The notes under the pieces: model-generated
What the model saw: only the letters and a program-made list of their open reading frames with translations
What the model was told of the DNA's origin: nothing
Databases searched by the model: none
Part shown: positions 1 to 10,103 of the stretch, one piece after another
Position numbering within the stretch: the first letter of the stretch is position 1
Layout: every line of letters begins with the position of its first letter
Assembly (NCBI GenBank): GCA_014155875.1
Contig: JACEFZ010018365.1
Span: forward strand, 124,001-188,000
Reading direction: 5' to 3'
Length of the DNA: 64,000 nucleotides
Source: Cepaea nemoralis
Taxonomy: Eukaryota > Mollusca > Gastropoda > Stylommatophora > Helicidae
Translations under genes and position numbers: made by a program

Positions 1-2
1 AT

Positions 3-1536
3 CTTTTTCACCCAACTTATTCGATGTGTGATAAGAACCCCACATATCCGTCACACCTAGAACAAGTGTTAAAGAAGCAAGAAAGCAGAAGATCATCGTT
101 TAAATGTGCTGTAAAATGTTATTTTTGTTCAAATTATGGCCACTATAGCAATAAATGTCTTGGGAGACAGAGAATGAAGGCAAACAACGCAGCCCTCATC
201 GATACATCATCAGACGATGAGAGTGACATAGATCCCGAACTTGTCAATGTATTGCCAACGAATTAATGTCATAGTGTATCATCAGTAACCGATATTTTAG
301 ATTTTAAAACATGTAAAGTATGCCAGCAGTTTCATGCGGAGGGGAGATTGAAATGTGGACACATAATATCATGTTCAAATGAAGAAGCTAATGCAGTATG
401 TGCCTCCAGAGGTAACCTTAAGTTCTACGATGCACTGGTCAATTGTAAACCATGCCAATGCTTAGTTGATAGCGGCAGCACTATACTGGGGTTAAGGAGA
501 GAACTTGCGAGACCAGAAGATTATACGGGTGAATTGGTCAAATGCCGTACTTTCTCGGGAACCATCGAGAAATATCCACTGGCAAAAGCGCATATCAATA
601 CCCCGTTCCTTACCGGCACATTTACATGCGCTATCCTCCAAGATCCTTGTACAGATCTTATTTTAGGATGTCTTGATGCAATGAAAGAATGTACAGACGA
701 CAATATTAAAGCCTGGAATGAAACACACATGGTCAACGCTGTAACTAAGTCAGATACAGAAACAAGTTATACTGACTTACAAAATGAAACACTACAGCTA
801 TTAACACCAAGTGGTGCAGATACCAACAATACTCGCGAAAAGTTGAGCGAGGCACAAAGCACCGACCAAACACTCACACCGTATTTTAACTTGTTGTGTG
901 AGCGAAAGAAAGTTTCTAAAAATTCTTCCTGGTACTTTAAAAAGGTTAACGGAATTCTCATGCGTTATTACACATATAATAACCATGAAATTCAGCAGAC
1001 GGTGTTACCTGTAACATACCGACAAAAGGTGCTAAAAATCGCACATTCACCACCGTTTGCTGAACATTTGGGCTATCATAAAACGCGAGCCAGAATTCTA
1101 TCACAATTTTACTGGCCGAAATTCTGTTCGGACTTAAAATCTTTCTGTCGCTCTTGTATTGTGTGTCAACATCGTGTACGAAAGAAAAAGCATGTAAAGG
1201 GCGAAGTGCAACGGTCAGTGATAGCATCTAGACCACTTGAGAGTATAGCGGTCGATATTGCTGGACCCCTAATGCAGGTGTCGAGTAATGGAAACCATAA
1301 CTATCCAAACAAGGGTACTAAAAAGATTCACCTTAAACCAAACCAAAAGGTTGTGATTCAACTAACTGATAAACATAATATGGTACTGACATGTTGCCAG
1401 GGGCCTCTCAACGTTGAACTCAAAATATCAGATGCGGATCATGAAATATCGATAAAAGAACACTTAGAAATATTTCATATCAACATCCTGAAACCATACG
1501 TTTCACAACAAGTACAACAGACAGACGAACAGATTG
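3..1536 (+). pseudogene. Gmr1-like Ty3/gypsy element A, gag C-terminus, protease and integrase (broken)
   Basis: This is the interrupted gag-pol frame of a Ty3/gypsy retrotransposon that enters from the left edge. In order it shows a CX2CX4HX4C zinc knuckle (117-158), an in-frame TAA at 264-266, an aspartic protease motif with DSG at 468-476, and, only about 150 codons later, the integrase HHCC zinc-binding domain (about 1044-1170) and the first catalytic Asp of the integrase core (1254-1256, in VDIAGPL). The rest of the core, with the second Asp and the Glu, is missing: near 1300 the frame jumps to a GPY/F-like tail. No reverse transcriptase lies between protease and integrase, which is the Gmr1 domain order. 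A close relative sits at 37336-40171. The frame runs into gypsy element B at 1537 and resumes at 10107. Non-functional. Confidence 0.85.
1533..1536. other. Target-site duplication ATTG, left copy
   Basis: The four bases directly before the left LTR are repeated directly after the right LTR at 10104-10107. A 4-bp duplication suits a Ty3/gypsy integrase and fixes both element ends. Confidence 0.85.
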
Positions 1537-1804
1537 TGTAGCAGAATGAATATCATATCTGTATCAGCTAGGTGTGCAAGCCTACAGCACGATTGAGCAT
1601 CAAGATAGAACAGCTAGAAGGATGCTCAAGTCGTGACGTGGCTTGTTGTTGGGGTAGTTAGTTAAACACCAAGGACGAGGGAAGAGAAGTCAACATCATA
1701 CTTGATTGTATCGAGATTTTGTATCAACCACCATGTACCAATAAAGCCTGTTCTAAAATAACCTAACTGAACTTGTTGATCCACTGTATACACGCATTGT
1801 TACA
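1537..1804 (+). repeat. 5' LTR of gypsy element B
   Basis: It starts TGTAGCAGAATG and ends GCATTGTTACA, and aligns almost base for base with 9840-10103. An AATAAA polyadenylation signal lies at about 1740. The primer binding site should follow at 1805; the sequence there contains TGG triplets (for example TGGAGCCGCAC near 1818) but I could not assign a tRNA. Confidence 0.93.
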
Positions 1805-2934
1805 GGTGGATTAAATGGAGCCGCACACAGGATCCGATTTTACTTGGATGTCGCGGGTACAATGTGAAGTAAGAAAGTCACTCTTGATGTCAGTCTATAG
1901 TATTTGAGTTTCTCTTGAAAATTTTAGATACTCATCTAAACAAAAAGTTCCATCGGACCATTTTTAATCGAGTAAGAAAGTCAAAATTTCAACATTTTTC
2001 GGACACTATCAAAATTAAAGGCATATATATCAAGATTGTGAATAGAGCCATCTACGTAACATGATTGCCTATGGAGTGTTGATAAGCTGTTCTCATCATA
2101 ACTATTTGAAGTAACGGGATTCTTGTCAAAAATATTATAAAGTTTGACCTGCCAGTATTACAGCCGTTGGTAACCTTGCATTGTGTTCGAAGGTCAGCCA
2201 GTCACATGCTAAGATTTGTCCAGGTCCAGGAGCAAAGAAATCTCAAAACGGATATAAACAACTTGAATTAAATGGAAATGTTGTTCTGAGAGAGCGGTTA
2301 TCTTCTTTGTATCAAGACTACTCAGAGCGAACTCAAAGCCGTTATGTTCATTGAATCGTGACCTTGGGTGCCTGAAGAATTAAGCCAATTGCTCCTTTGG
2401 TTGGAAAGTACGAAGAAATTTCACTCGTGGTTGCTCTAATAAATCAGAATGTTTTTCAACAAAAGCGAATATATCGATAGGGAACCCTCGGAGGTGGTTG
2501 GGCAAACTGGGTTGCCGACCTGCTGAAGAGGGGACCCAAATTCAAATCGCTTTATTGAGCTAGACCAGTTTTCAAGACGTCGCCTAGATGTGCCCTGTTA
2601 TCGGGTGAAAAGAAAATATCAAGTCTGGTAGGGGCTCGACCAGGAGCTGAAAGTGAAAGTGGCGAAACCTGAGACGTTAGAAGAAGGACATCATTGAAGT
2701 CACGTTATCGGTTGGATGGCCAATAAGTGATACGAACTCCAGACGTTTGGGTTATACGTGAACCGTGACGAGGAAAACTTTCAACGAACATACGTAAATC
2801 CACGCTTCTCTTGGATCAAGATGGTAATTAATTAAAATATAACTGCTAAGAGAACATTTTTTTAATAAGATCATTTAGATAAGTCGTTATAAATGTGAAT
2901 TTGATTGTATAAGTGTATAGTAAAATATTTCAGC
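1805..2934 (+). other. Leader of gypsy element B (no gene)
   Basis: About 1.1 kb of untranslated leader between the LTR and gag. No frame of note was seen. A TATTTCAG string ends three bases before the gag ATG and would fit a splice acceptor, but no donor was identified. Confidence 0.6.
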
Positions 2935-3909
2935 ATGGCAGAAGAAGGTTCACTGGCACAAGTTTTGACGGGGGTAGGAACAGTAATAGGTAAACTCAAC
3001 ACAGTCATGAAACAACAAGGAATGGCAGCTGAAATTGTTAAATTTAGCGGACAGGCAAAAGATTTTAAGAAGTGGATAACTTCAATAGAGAAATATGCAT
3101 ATTTGGTGTCAGCATCAGATGAAGAGAAAATGAAACTTGCTTATCAGGCAGCAACAGAACCGGTTTCTGATCATATCAGAAGAAAATTAGAGGCTAGGGT
3201 AGATGAGACATGGGAGCAGTTCAAGGACGATTTAGCCCATAAGTACGCGGAAATAACGGACCCACAACATGCGTTTTCGGTGTTAAGACAGTCCAAACAA
3301 AACACTGGAGAAACTGTACAATTGTTCAGCGATAGGTTGATTAACCTGGCTGAAGAAGCATTCTTAGGACAGAATGTACGAGGAGAAGAGGTGGAGAGGA
3401 TGTTGGTCGGGATTTTTGTAGATGGTATAAAATCAGATGGACTGAAATTTAAGCTGATGAGGGAAAACCCTGAGAGGTTATCACAAGCTGTAGATATAGC
3501 GGTACAAGAGGAAAATTTGAGACGTAGATTTAGATTGAGAGTGGGACGAGAAATAGGAACTAGTCGAGAAGACAGGATTGAGGAGCCTATGGAAATAGGA
3601 CAAACAAGGTTCGGATGGAATAGGAGAGGAGGTATACAGACATTACAAGGTAGTAATAGAAATGCTTATGATGGAAGAAGACAAATGAGAAATCCTACAA
3701 GTGAGACGGTAAGTAACACAAATAACACAAATATAGTCTGTTGGTTTTGTGGCCAACGGGGACACATTTTTCGCTTCTGTGGTAACAGGCGTGTCCAGTC
3801 GAATACACAAAGTAGAAATGGCAATAGCAGATTAAATAGGAATGTTGAAGATAGACACAGAAGTTTTACAAGTACAAGAACGCAGGAAAACCAGCGCCCT
3901 ACCTATTAA
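2935..3909 (+). CDS. gag: Gag protein of gypsy element B
   Basis: A 324-residue structural protein that would form the retrotransposon particle and bind its RNA. I chose the ATG at 2935 (MAEEGSLAQ) because the frame upstream offers only non-ATG starts. The first two thirds are helical, capsid-like sequence; then comes an Arg/Asn-rich stretch and one zinc knuckle of CX2CX4HX4C type (CWFCGQRGHIFRFC, about 3738-3779), followed by a basic tail. It stops at 3907-3909. The pol frame opens at 3855, overlapping the end of gag by 55 bases in the -1 frame, so pol is probably expressed by frameshifting. The frame is intact. Confidence 0.9.
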   Translation: MAEEGSLAQVLTGVGTVIGKLNTVMKQQGMAAEIVKFSGQAKDFKKWITSIEKYAYLVSASDEEKMKLAYQAATEPVSDHIRRKLEARVDETWEQFKDDLAHKYAEITDPQHAFSVLRQSKQNTGETVQLFSDRLINLAEEAFLGQNVRGEEVERMLVGIFVDGIKSDGLKFKLMRENPERLSQAVDIAVQEENLRRRFRLRVGREIGTSREDRIEEPMEIGQTRFGWNRRGGIQTLQGSNRNAYDGRRQMRNPTSETVSNTNNTNIVCWFCGQRGHIFRFCGNRRVQSNTQSRNGNSRLNRNVEDRHRSFTSTRTQENQRPTY

Positions 3910-6900
3910 ATAGGACCTATAGTAGGAGGGAAAATAACAAGGTCCCAAGATTTAAAGAATATTTTAATAACAGGTATAGCAGGACGAGTAGGGAATGCTC
4001 TCAATTAGAAGAAATCAAACAGTTTACAGAGAATAAAACAGATCCCAGCTCATGTATAATAGAAATAGGGAAGTATAGAGTTCGTACATTAATTGATTCG
4101 GGAGCTCAGGTTAGTGTGATCAAGGAAAGTTTTTTATATAAAATAATGAGAAATTGCAGAATATTTAGGAGTCATAATAATCTTCACTCTGTTACAGGAC
4201 AGAATTTACAAGTAATTGGACAAACAATAATGAATTTTAAATTAGGAGGGATCAACGTAAGACATCTTTTTCATGTAGTGAAAGATTTAAATAGAAATAT
4301 GCTTATAGGAAGAGATTTTTTAACAAAGAACGGTGTAAGACTTTTTTTTGATTTACACAAATTAAAATTCAAGGACGTATATGTAGATTTAGAAGAAGAC
4401 ATGCACATTTCATCACTGGTTAGAGTTAAAATGTCTACGACGTTAAAACCACAGACGGTTAATTTGATACAGGCAAAGGTAAAAAGAAATCCGTATTATG
4501 TAGTAGGACATACAGTTAAAATCACTGAATTGCAAAGGGAGGTAATTGATGAGCCTGGTCTAGAAGTCCCGGATGGAATAATATCATTAGATAAACACTT
4601 AACTTTTCCAGTAATGATTATTAACAACACAGGTAGAGAAATTAAATTATACAGAGGATGTGTAATAGCCAAAGTAGAACATAACATTAATGACATATTA
4701 GCAACAGATAGAGTAGAAATGCCGGGAACAAATTATTCAGAAATTCCTAGTGAAAGAATTAATAACAGACGCAGACGCGAAAGAAAAGGGAATGTGCAGA
4801 AGGATGAATTGATCCATCCATTCAGAAGAAATGCAGCCAAAATACATTCACTAGACAAAATGACAAGAGAGCAAGAATTGTTGGCACAATTAAAAACTCC
4901 ACCAGAAAACAAGAAAGTATTAGAACAACTTATAAAAGAGAATCAGGATGTATTTGCAATTAATGATTTAGAATTGGGAAGGACAAAAACAGTTACGATG
5001 GAAATAGATACTGGAGATCATCCACCAATTAGTTTAAAACCGTATAGAACTCCCTTAAGAAATAGAGAAATTGTTGAAAAGGCAATAGAAGATATGTTGA
5101 AAGCAGGAATAATAACAAGATCAAAGTCAGAATGGTCATCTCCGATAGTAATCGTGACCAAAGCTGATGGTTCACATCGATTCTGTTGTGACTACCGGGC
5201 GTTGAACAAAATCACTAAGAATGTAGCGTACCCATTGCCGGTGATTGATGATATTTTGGGCTTACTTAATGGCTCTACATTTTTCACGACACTAGACGCA
5301 AGATCAGGATTCTGGTGTATCCCGATGTCGGAGGATGCTCAAAAGAAAAGTGCTTTCTGTACTCATATGGGTTCTTACGAATTTTTACGAATGCCATTCG
5401 GGGTTCGAACAGCTCCATCTCACTACATGTTGTTAATAAATGAAGTATTAGAGGGTATGCAAAAGTTTGCATTGGCATACATAGATGACATTCTAATTTA
5501 TACAGCAGGAGATGTAGATGATCACTTAAAGCATGTAAAATTAGTATTCGACAGATTAAGAATACATGATGTTAAATTGAAGCTCAGTAAATGCGAATTT
5601 TTAAAAACAGAAACAAAGTATTTGGGGTATATTATTAATAGAGACGGAATCAAACCAGACCAAGAAAAGGTAAGGGTTATTAAAGAACTACCTCCTCCAA
5701 CTAATGTAAAAGAAGTTCGTGCTTTTATCGGAACCTGTGGGTATTATAGGCGTTTCATTCCAGGGTTCTCAAAAATAGCAGAGCCTATTACTAACTTAAC
5801 TGGCAAATATGCTAGATTTAGGTGGGATGATGAATGTCAAAAAGCGTTCGAGTTTTTAAAAAATAGCTTAACAGTAGTGCCACTATTGACATATCCAGAT
5901 TTGAATAAACAGCTAATATTATATACAGATGCTTCAGATAATGCTATAGGAGCGTGTTTGGTTCAACCATATGAAGGAAAAGAATCTGGAATACCAGGGG
6001 TTAAAAATGAAAGGCCAATCTATTTCTTATCTCATAAACTTAGCAGGTCCCAGCGGAAATGGTCTACTATTGAGAAGGAGGCTTATGCTATTCATTATGC
6101 TCTTCAGAAACTTAACTACTATCTACATAACGCAAATTTCATTATTAGAACTGACCACATGCCTTTAAAATCTTTGTTAGAAGCTCCAGTGCAGAACAGG
6201 AAAATACAGACATGGGCGTTGAATTTACAGGGATATAATACAAGAATAGAATACATACCAGGTAGGAACAACACATGCGCTGATTTATTGTCTAGAATTC
6301 CGTACCCACAGTCATCAGGGAACACGGAAGACGAAGCTGAACCGGAGATAGACGACCGAAACTGGCAAGTAAATATATTAGATTCTGCCATAATAAATAG
6401 AGAAGATTTTGAGAGTTTACCGTCGGATCAAGAGTCTGAACCTAGAGCAGAAGACCCACATTTAGCACAATTTAATATGAAAGAAGAACAAGAATTGGAT
6501 CCAAAAGTTTTAGAAATAAAACAGAAATTAAAAGAAACGGATGAGAATAAGTATAAGAAGAATTATTTAGTGTTACAAGATGATGACCAGTTATATTACA
6601 TGAATGAAAGAAATGAACAATTAAGAAAATATATTCCAAAACATTTGGAAAGTGAAGTTTTAAAAGCATATCATGATAAGAATGGTCATCTCGGTCGTGA
6701 TAAATTAGTGAAAGCACTCACGAATAAATATTATTGGCCGAATTTATTTAAAACTGCTTGTAAATATGTCGATACGTGTGAAAGATGCAGATTAAGGAAT
6801 ATGAAAACAATTAAGTGTCCTTTACAAGATACAGATATTCCTCAGTTTCCTATGCAAAAAGTTAGTTTAGATATATCAGGTCCCCACCCTAGAACACTAT

Positions 6901-8273
6901 CGGGGAATGTATATCTAATACATATAGTGGATGTCTACAGTCTCTGGCCGGAAATCTATGCAATCCCAGACAAAAGCGCAGATACTATCATTAATATCTT
7001 TTTACAGGAATTCATACCAAGGTTTAGTTGCCCACAGATTGTACTTACGGATAATGGTAAAGAATTTGTGAATAAGAAATTTGAAAAGTTATTAAAAGAT
7101 TTGAATATAAGACATATAAAGACCTCATACTATAGACCTTCTTCAAATGCTAAGAACGAAAGACAACATAGGACATTGTACGATGTTATAGCAAAGATTG
7201 TCGACGAACATGAAAAAGATTGGGATCTATTCCTAGGACCTGCGCTTAGCGCTATACGCACAAATCAAAATGAGAGCACGGGGTTTTCACCATTTTATTT
7301 AATACACGGGAGAGAGCCAATACTACCTATAGATAATCTGTTAAAACCAAGACGTAAATATATGGGGGAAGACTTTCAAGAGGTCATCATACAAGAAATG
7401 CATAGGGCACATGTAAGATTAAAGAATAATATAATTAAAGCTAGAGAAAGACAGAAAAAATACAGAAACGTGAATACAAAATTACAGGAGTTTAAAGTAG
7501 GTGATAGGGTTTATTACAAGAAGCATAGAAGGAACTCTAAGTTTGATGCTCGTTGGGTTCCAGGTTATTACATTTTAGAAAAGCTAGGAAATGTATCGTA
7601 CAGTATAAAAAACCAGATCACGGGACATGTGGCAAGGGCACACGTAGAGCACTTAAGAAGAGATGAGGATGAGAAGGGAAACAATAATTATAATAATAAT
7701 TATTATTCAGACACCGTATACTTAGATGAACAAGTCGTCAGAAGAGCTACAATAACCCCAGATTTTAGAAAAGATCCAGCACAAAGTCAGTTAATAACAA
7801 CTCCAGTTTGTGATGATACTCAAGAACAGACAATGCCGAAAACGATAATAAAAGAAGAAAAAAATAGGAATGAGGGTTATTATGATAGTGCAGAATCTAT
7901 GGAAGAAGAGGTAAACGCCCCATTTAAAAATACTAGACAAGCAGTGAAAAGGAGAATAGAGAGACAAAGGGAAAAAGAAGTGAAAAGACAGAGAAGAATT
8001 AGAGATTATTCATCAAGCGGCGAGGATATGCCTCTACTAGAAAGGTCGTTAAGAAATAATGATAGACAAATTAGATGGGATATTGAACGGAAGAAATTAG
8101 CGACTGCTAGCGAGAGACATACAGATGAAGAAGAGGAAATGGATGAAAAGTCAGAATCAAATAGTAGTATGGAAGAAACTAATACGTTATACGAAGAAGA
8201 AGATATTGATGTGGAGATAGCACTTATTCAAAGGAACTTGGAGTTATTGAAGAAATGGAAACGTAGGAGATAA
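3855..8273 (+). CDS. pol: Pol polyprotein of gypsy element B (PR-RT-RH-IN)
   Basis: About 1,470 codons open without interruption, one base behind gag. Domains in order: aspartic protease (DSG near 4098-4107, partner motif LIGRDFL near 4302); reverse transcriptase with YIDD at 5478-5489; RNase H with the first Asp at 5928-5930 and later Glu and Asp motifs (IEKEAY, RTDHMPL); integrase with an HHCC finger (about 6675-6795) and the catalytic triad at 6870, 7050 and 7158, where the second Asp and Glu are 35 residues apart; and a GPY/F-like module (about 7500-7620). The last 200 residues are highly charged, Glu/Arg/Lys-rich and probably coiled coil; no chromodomain signature was seen. All catalytic residues that I could check are present. 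The first codons before the protease have no ATG, consistent with synthesis as a Gag-Pol fusion. Confidence 0.92.
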   Translation, partial: TQKFYKYKNAGKPAPYLLNRTYSRRENNKVPRFKEYFNNRYSRTSRECSQLEEIKQFTENKTDPSSCIIEIGKYRVRTLIDSGAQVSVIKESFLYKIMRNCRIFRSHNNLHSVTGQNLQVIGQTIMNFKLGGINVRHLFHVVKDLNRNMLIGRDFLTKNGVRLFFDLHKLKFKDVYVDLEEDMHISSLVRVKMSTTLKPQTVNLIQAKVKRNPYYVVGHTVKITELQREVIDEPGLEVPDGIISLDKHLTFPVMIINNTGREIKLYRGCVIAKVEHNINDILATDRVEMPGTNYSEIPSERINNRRRRERKGNVQKDELIHPFRRNAAKIHSLDKMTREQELLAQLKTPPENKKVLEQLIKENQDVFAINDLELGRTKTVTMEIDTGDHPPISLKPYRTPLRNREIVEKAIEDMLKAGIITRSKSEWSSPIVIVTKADGSHRFCCDYRALNKITKNVAYPLPVIDDILGLLNGSTFFTTLDARSGFWCIPMSEDAQKKSAFCTHMGSYEFLRMPFGVRTAPSHYMLLINEVLEGMQKFALAYIDDILIYTAGDVDDHLKHVKLVFDRLRIHDVKLKLSKCEFLKTETKYLGYIINRDGIKPDQEKVRVIKELPPPTNVKEVRAFIGTCGYYRRFIPGFSKIAEPITNLTGKYARFRWDDECQKAFEFLKNSLTVVPLLTYPDLNKQLILYTDASDNAIGACLVQPYEGKESGIPGVKNERPIYFLSHKLSRSQRKWSTIEKEAYAIHYALQKLNYYLHNANFIIRTDHMPLKSLLEAPVQNRKIQTWALNLQGYNTRIEYIPGRNNTCADLLSRIPYPQSSGNTEDEAEPEIDDRNWQVNILDSAIINREDFESLPSDQESEPRAEDPHLAQFNMKEEQELDPKVLEIKQKLKETDENKYKKNYLVLQDDDQLYYMNERNEQLRKYIPKHLESEVLKAYHDKNGHLGRDKLVKALTNKYYWPNLFKTACKYVDTCERCRLRNMKTIKCPLQDTDIPQFPMQKVSLDISGPHPRTLSGNVYLIHIVDVYSLWPEIYAIPDKSADTIINIFLQEFIPRFSCPQIVLTDNGKEFVNKKFEKLLKDLNIRHIKTSYYRPSSNAKNERQHRTLYDVIAKIVDEHEKDWDLFLGPALSAIRTNQNESTGFSPFYLIHGREPILPIDNLLKPRRKYMGEDFQEVIIQEMHRAHVRLKNNIIKARERQKKYRNVNTKLQEFKVGDRVYYKKHRRNSKFDARWVPGYYILEKLGNVSYSIKNQITGHVARAHVEHLRRDEDEKGNNNYNNNYYSDTVYLDEQVVRRATITPDFRKDPAQSQLITTPVCDDTQEQTMPKTIIKEEKNRNEGYYDSAESMEEEVNAPFKNTRQAVKRRIERQREKEVKRQRRIRDYSSSGEDMPLLERSLRNNDRQIRWDIERKKLATASERHTDEEEEMDEKSESNSSMEETNTLYEEEDIDVEIALIQRNLELLKKWKRRR
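3885..3891 (+). promoter_or_regulatory. Candidate -1 frameshift site between gag and pol
   Basis: GGAAAAC lies in the correct phase (gag codons GAA AAC preceded by G) inside the gag/pol overlap 3855-3909. It is not a perfect slippery heptamer because the first three bases differ, so this is only a candidate. Confidence 0.35.
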
Positions 8274-9839
8274 ATTGATAGAAAATACTGCAGATAGCAA
8301 GATATAAATTTCATGATTTAAAAAGGAAAGAGATATTTGATGATGTATATGACACATTGGTCATAGAAAAGAGTTCTATTGATACTTATAATAAATTGTC
8401 TTGAGGAGTAGACATATTTAGGTATTAAGATAACTAATATGGATGTAAATTCGAGTGAAACATATATTTTTTTTCTGTAATTTTATTGCCGATTGATTTT
8501 ATGTTTTGACTTCTTGAGTTTTCTTAAATAGATAAATAAGTTATTGTTAGTCCATAAAAGAGACTAACAATAGATAGGATGTATGTTATATTATTTTAAA
8601 ATATGTTTTTCCTTGAATGAGTTGATATCTTTATTTAATATGAGGGGAAACATAAATGATGTATAAAAACTTGGGGGGGGGGGGGGGGTATGATGTCCTG
8701 TTGTGATTTTATTTCGCTTAACTCATAATTTAAGTGAAATGTCTTGTGTGTTAAATAAGAATTACCTTGTTTATAAATGTGTTGGTTAAGTTGAGTTATG
8801 GTTTTGTCCAGTACACGGGACTTTATATAGTACCCTTCGTTCAGAAAAAAAAGTAACAAACTACTGAGGACTAGTAGAGAGACACATTATCTTAGTGAAT
8901 AATATGTTCATGGGTATATTCTGTTGCTGTGATAATCAGCATGAAGAGGTTGATATGGCTATGAAGTATTAGAAACATATGCCGGGGATGGTTATGGGAA
9001 AGTTAAAATAGGAGCTGCATTAAAGTCAGCATTATTTGAAGATATATGGATTGGATACCATATTATGAGTAACGATATGATAGTTGGTTAATAGAGAATA
9101 GATAAAAAAAGGGGGCTGTGAATGGCAGCATATAAGGTTGGGTATATGGAATAGATAAACAAGGAAGCGTATCATGGGATGTGAGGGGGCAAGATATAGG
9201 AGCTGTGAAAAAACAGCGTTAATTAATTTAAAATGTTCATGGAATATGAACATTGGTTCGTGGTTGAAGGTGAGATAAGTGAAATATAGACAAGGTTGTG
9301 GATGGCAATATAAATGTTGAGTATATAAATGTTGAGAAAACTTAGATCAACTTAATTTATAGTGAACAAAGATGTATTTCATAAGATATATTTTAAAAAA
9401 CTTTTTACAAAAGTTTTTTCGTTGGCAAGAGAGGTAAATGTGATTGTGTTGACTATTCATTCCTTTATACTTTTCATAAATTTGGGTGCGCACCCCTTCT
9501 TTACTTTTTCTAACTACATTTTTCTGTCTATCCTGTGTGGTGAAAGAGTGAGAGATTTCATAATGTCAACGGTACGATAACGATTGATATGAGACGTTCT
9601 TATGATATATATATATATTTTGTAAAGAAACTTTGAAGAGCCAGGAACGAAGAAGAAGTTCATAGTGGTTTACTATGTGACAGGGGGAAGAGTTACAAAT
9701 AGAATGAAATATTTACTTAAAATAGAGTTAGTTTGGGGCGGATTAGAGAAATTATGGGAGGTAAGGAGAGAAGGTGTAGGATAGAGGGGTTAGGAGTTAA
9801 GACTTTTGAAGGGGAAAAGTCTTTTCAAAGACAGGAAGG
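8274..9839 (+). other. 3' non-coding part of gypsy element B
   Basis: AT-rich sequence between the pol stop and the right LTR. It holds a run of sixteen G at 8673-8688 and only short chance frames (longest 72 codons at 9362-9580). No envelope-like signal peptide or fusion motif was recognised. The bases just before the LTR (about 9829-9839) are purine-rich and may be the polypurine tract. Confidence 0.55.
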
Positions 9840-10103
9840 TGTAGCAGAATGAATATCATATCTGTATCAGCTTAGGTGTGCAAGCCTACAGCACGCTTGA
9901 GCATGAAGATAGAACAGCTAGAAGGATGCTCAAGTCGTGACGTGGCTTGTTGTTGGGGTAGTTAGTTAACACCAAGGACGAGGGAAGAGAAGTCAACATC
10001 ATACTTGATTGTATTGAGATTTTGTATCAACCATCACAAATAAAGCCTGTTCTAAAATAACCTAGCAGAACTTGTTGATCCACTGTATACACGCATTGTT
10101 ACA
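9840..10103 (+). repeat. 3' LTR of gypsy element B
   Basis: Matches the left LTR with about ten differences including a short length change near the AATAAA signal (around 10038). It is followed directly by ATTG at 10104-10107. Confidence 0.93.

Larger units (their letters stand above)
1537..10103 (+). mobile_element. Gypsy element B, near-complete LTR retrotransposon
   Basis: An 8.57-kb Ty3/gypsy element with 268- and 264-bp LTRs, TGT...ACA ends, an ATTG target duplication, gag (2935-3909) and a long pol in the -1 frame with the usual order PR-RT-RH-IN. The LTRs differ at roughly ten places by eye, so insertion is not recent but the long frames remain open. It lies inside the pol frame of Gmr1-like element A, in the same orientation. 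Between pol and the right LTR are about 1.57 kb without a recognisable gene. No chromodomain was seen after the integrase. The clade within Ty3/gypsy was not resolved from the sequence alone. Confidence 0.93.

Noticed and set aside
9362..9580. 72-codon frame with hydrophobic stretch as an envelope gene of element B
   Set aside because: Too short, no signal peptide, cleavage or fusion motif; AT-rich chance frame.
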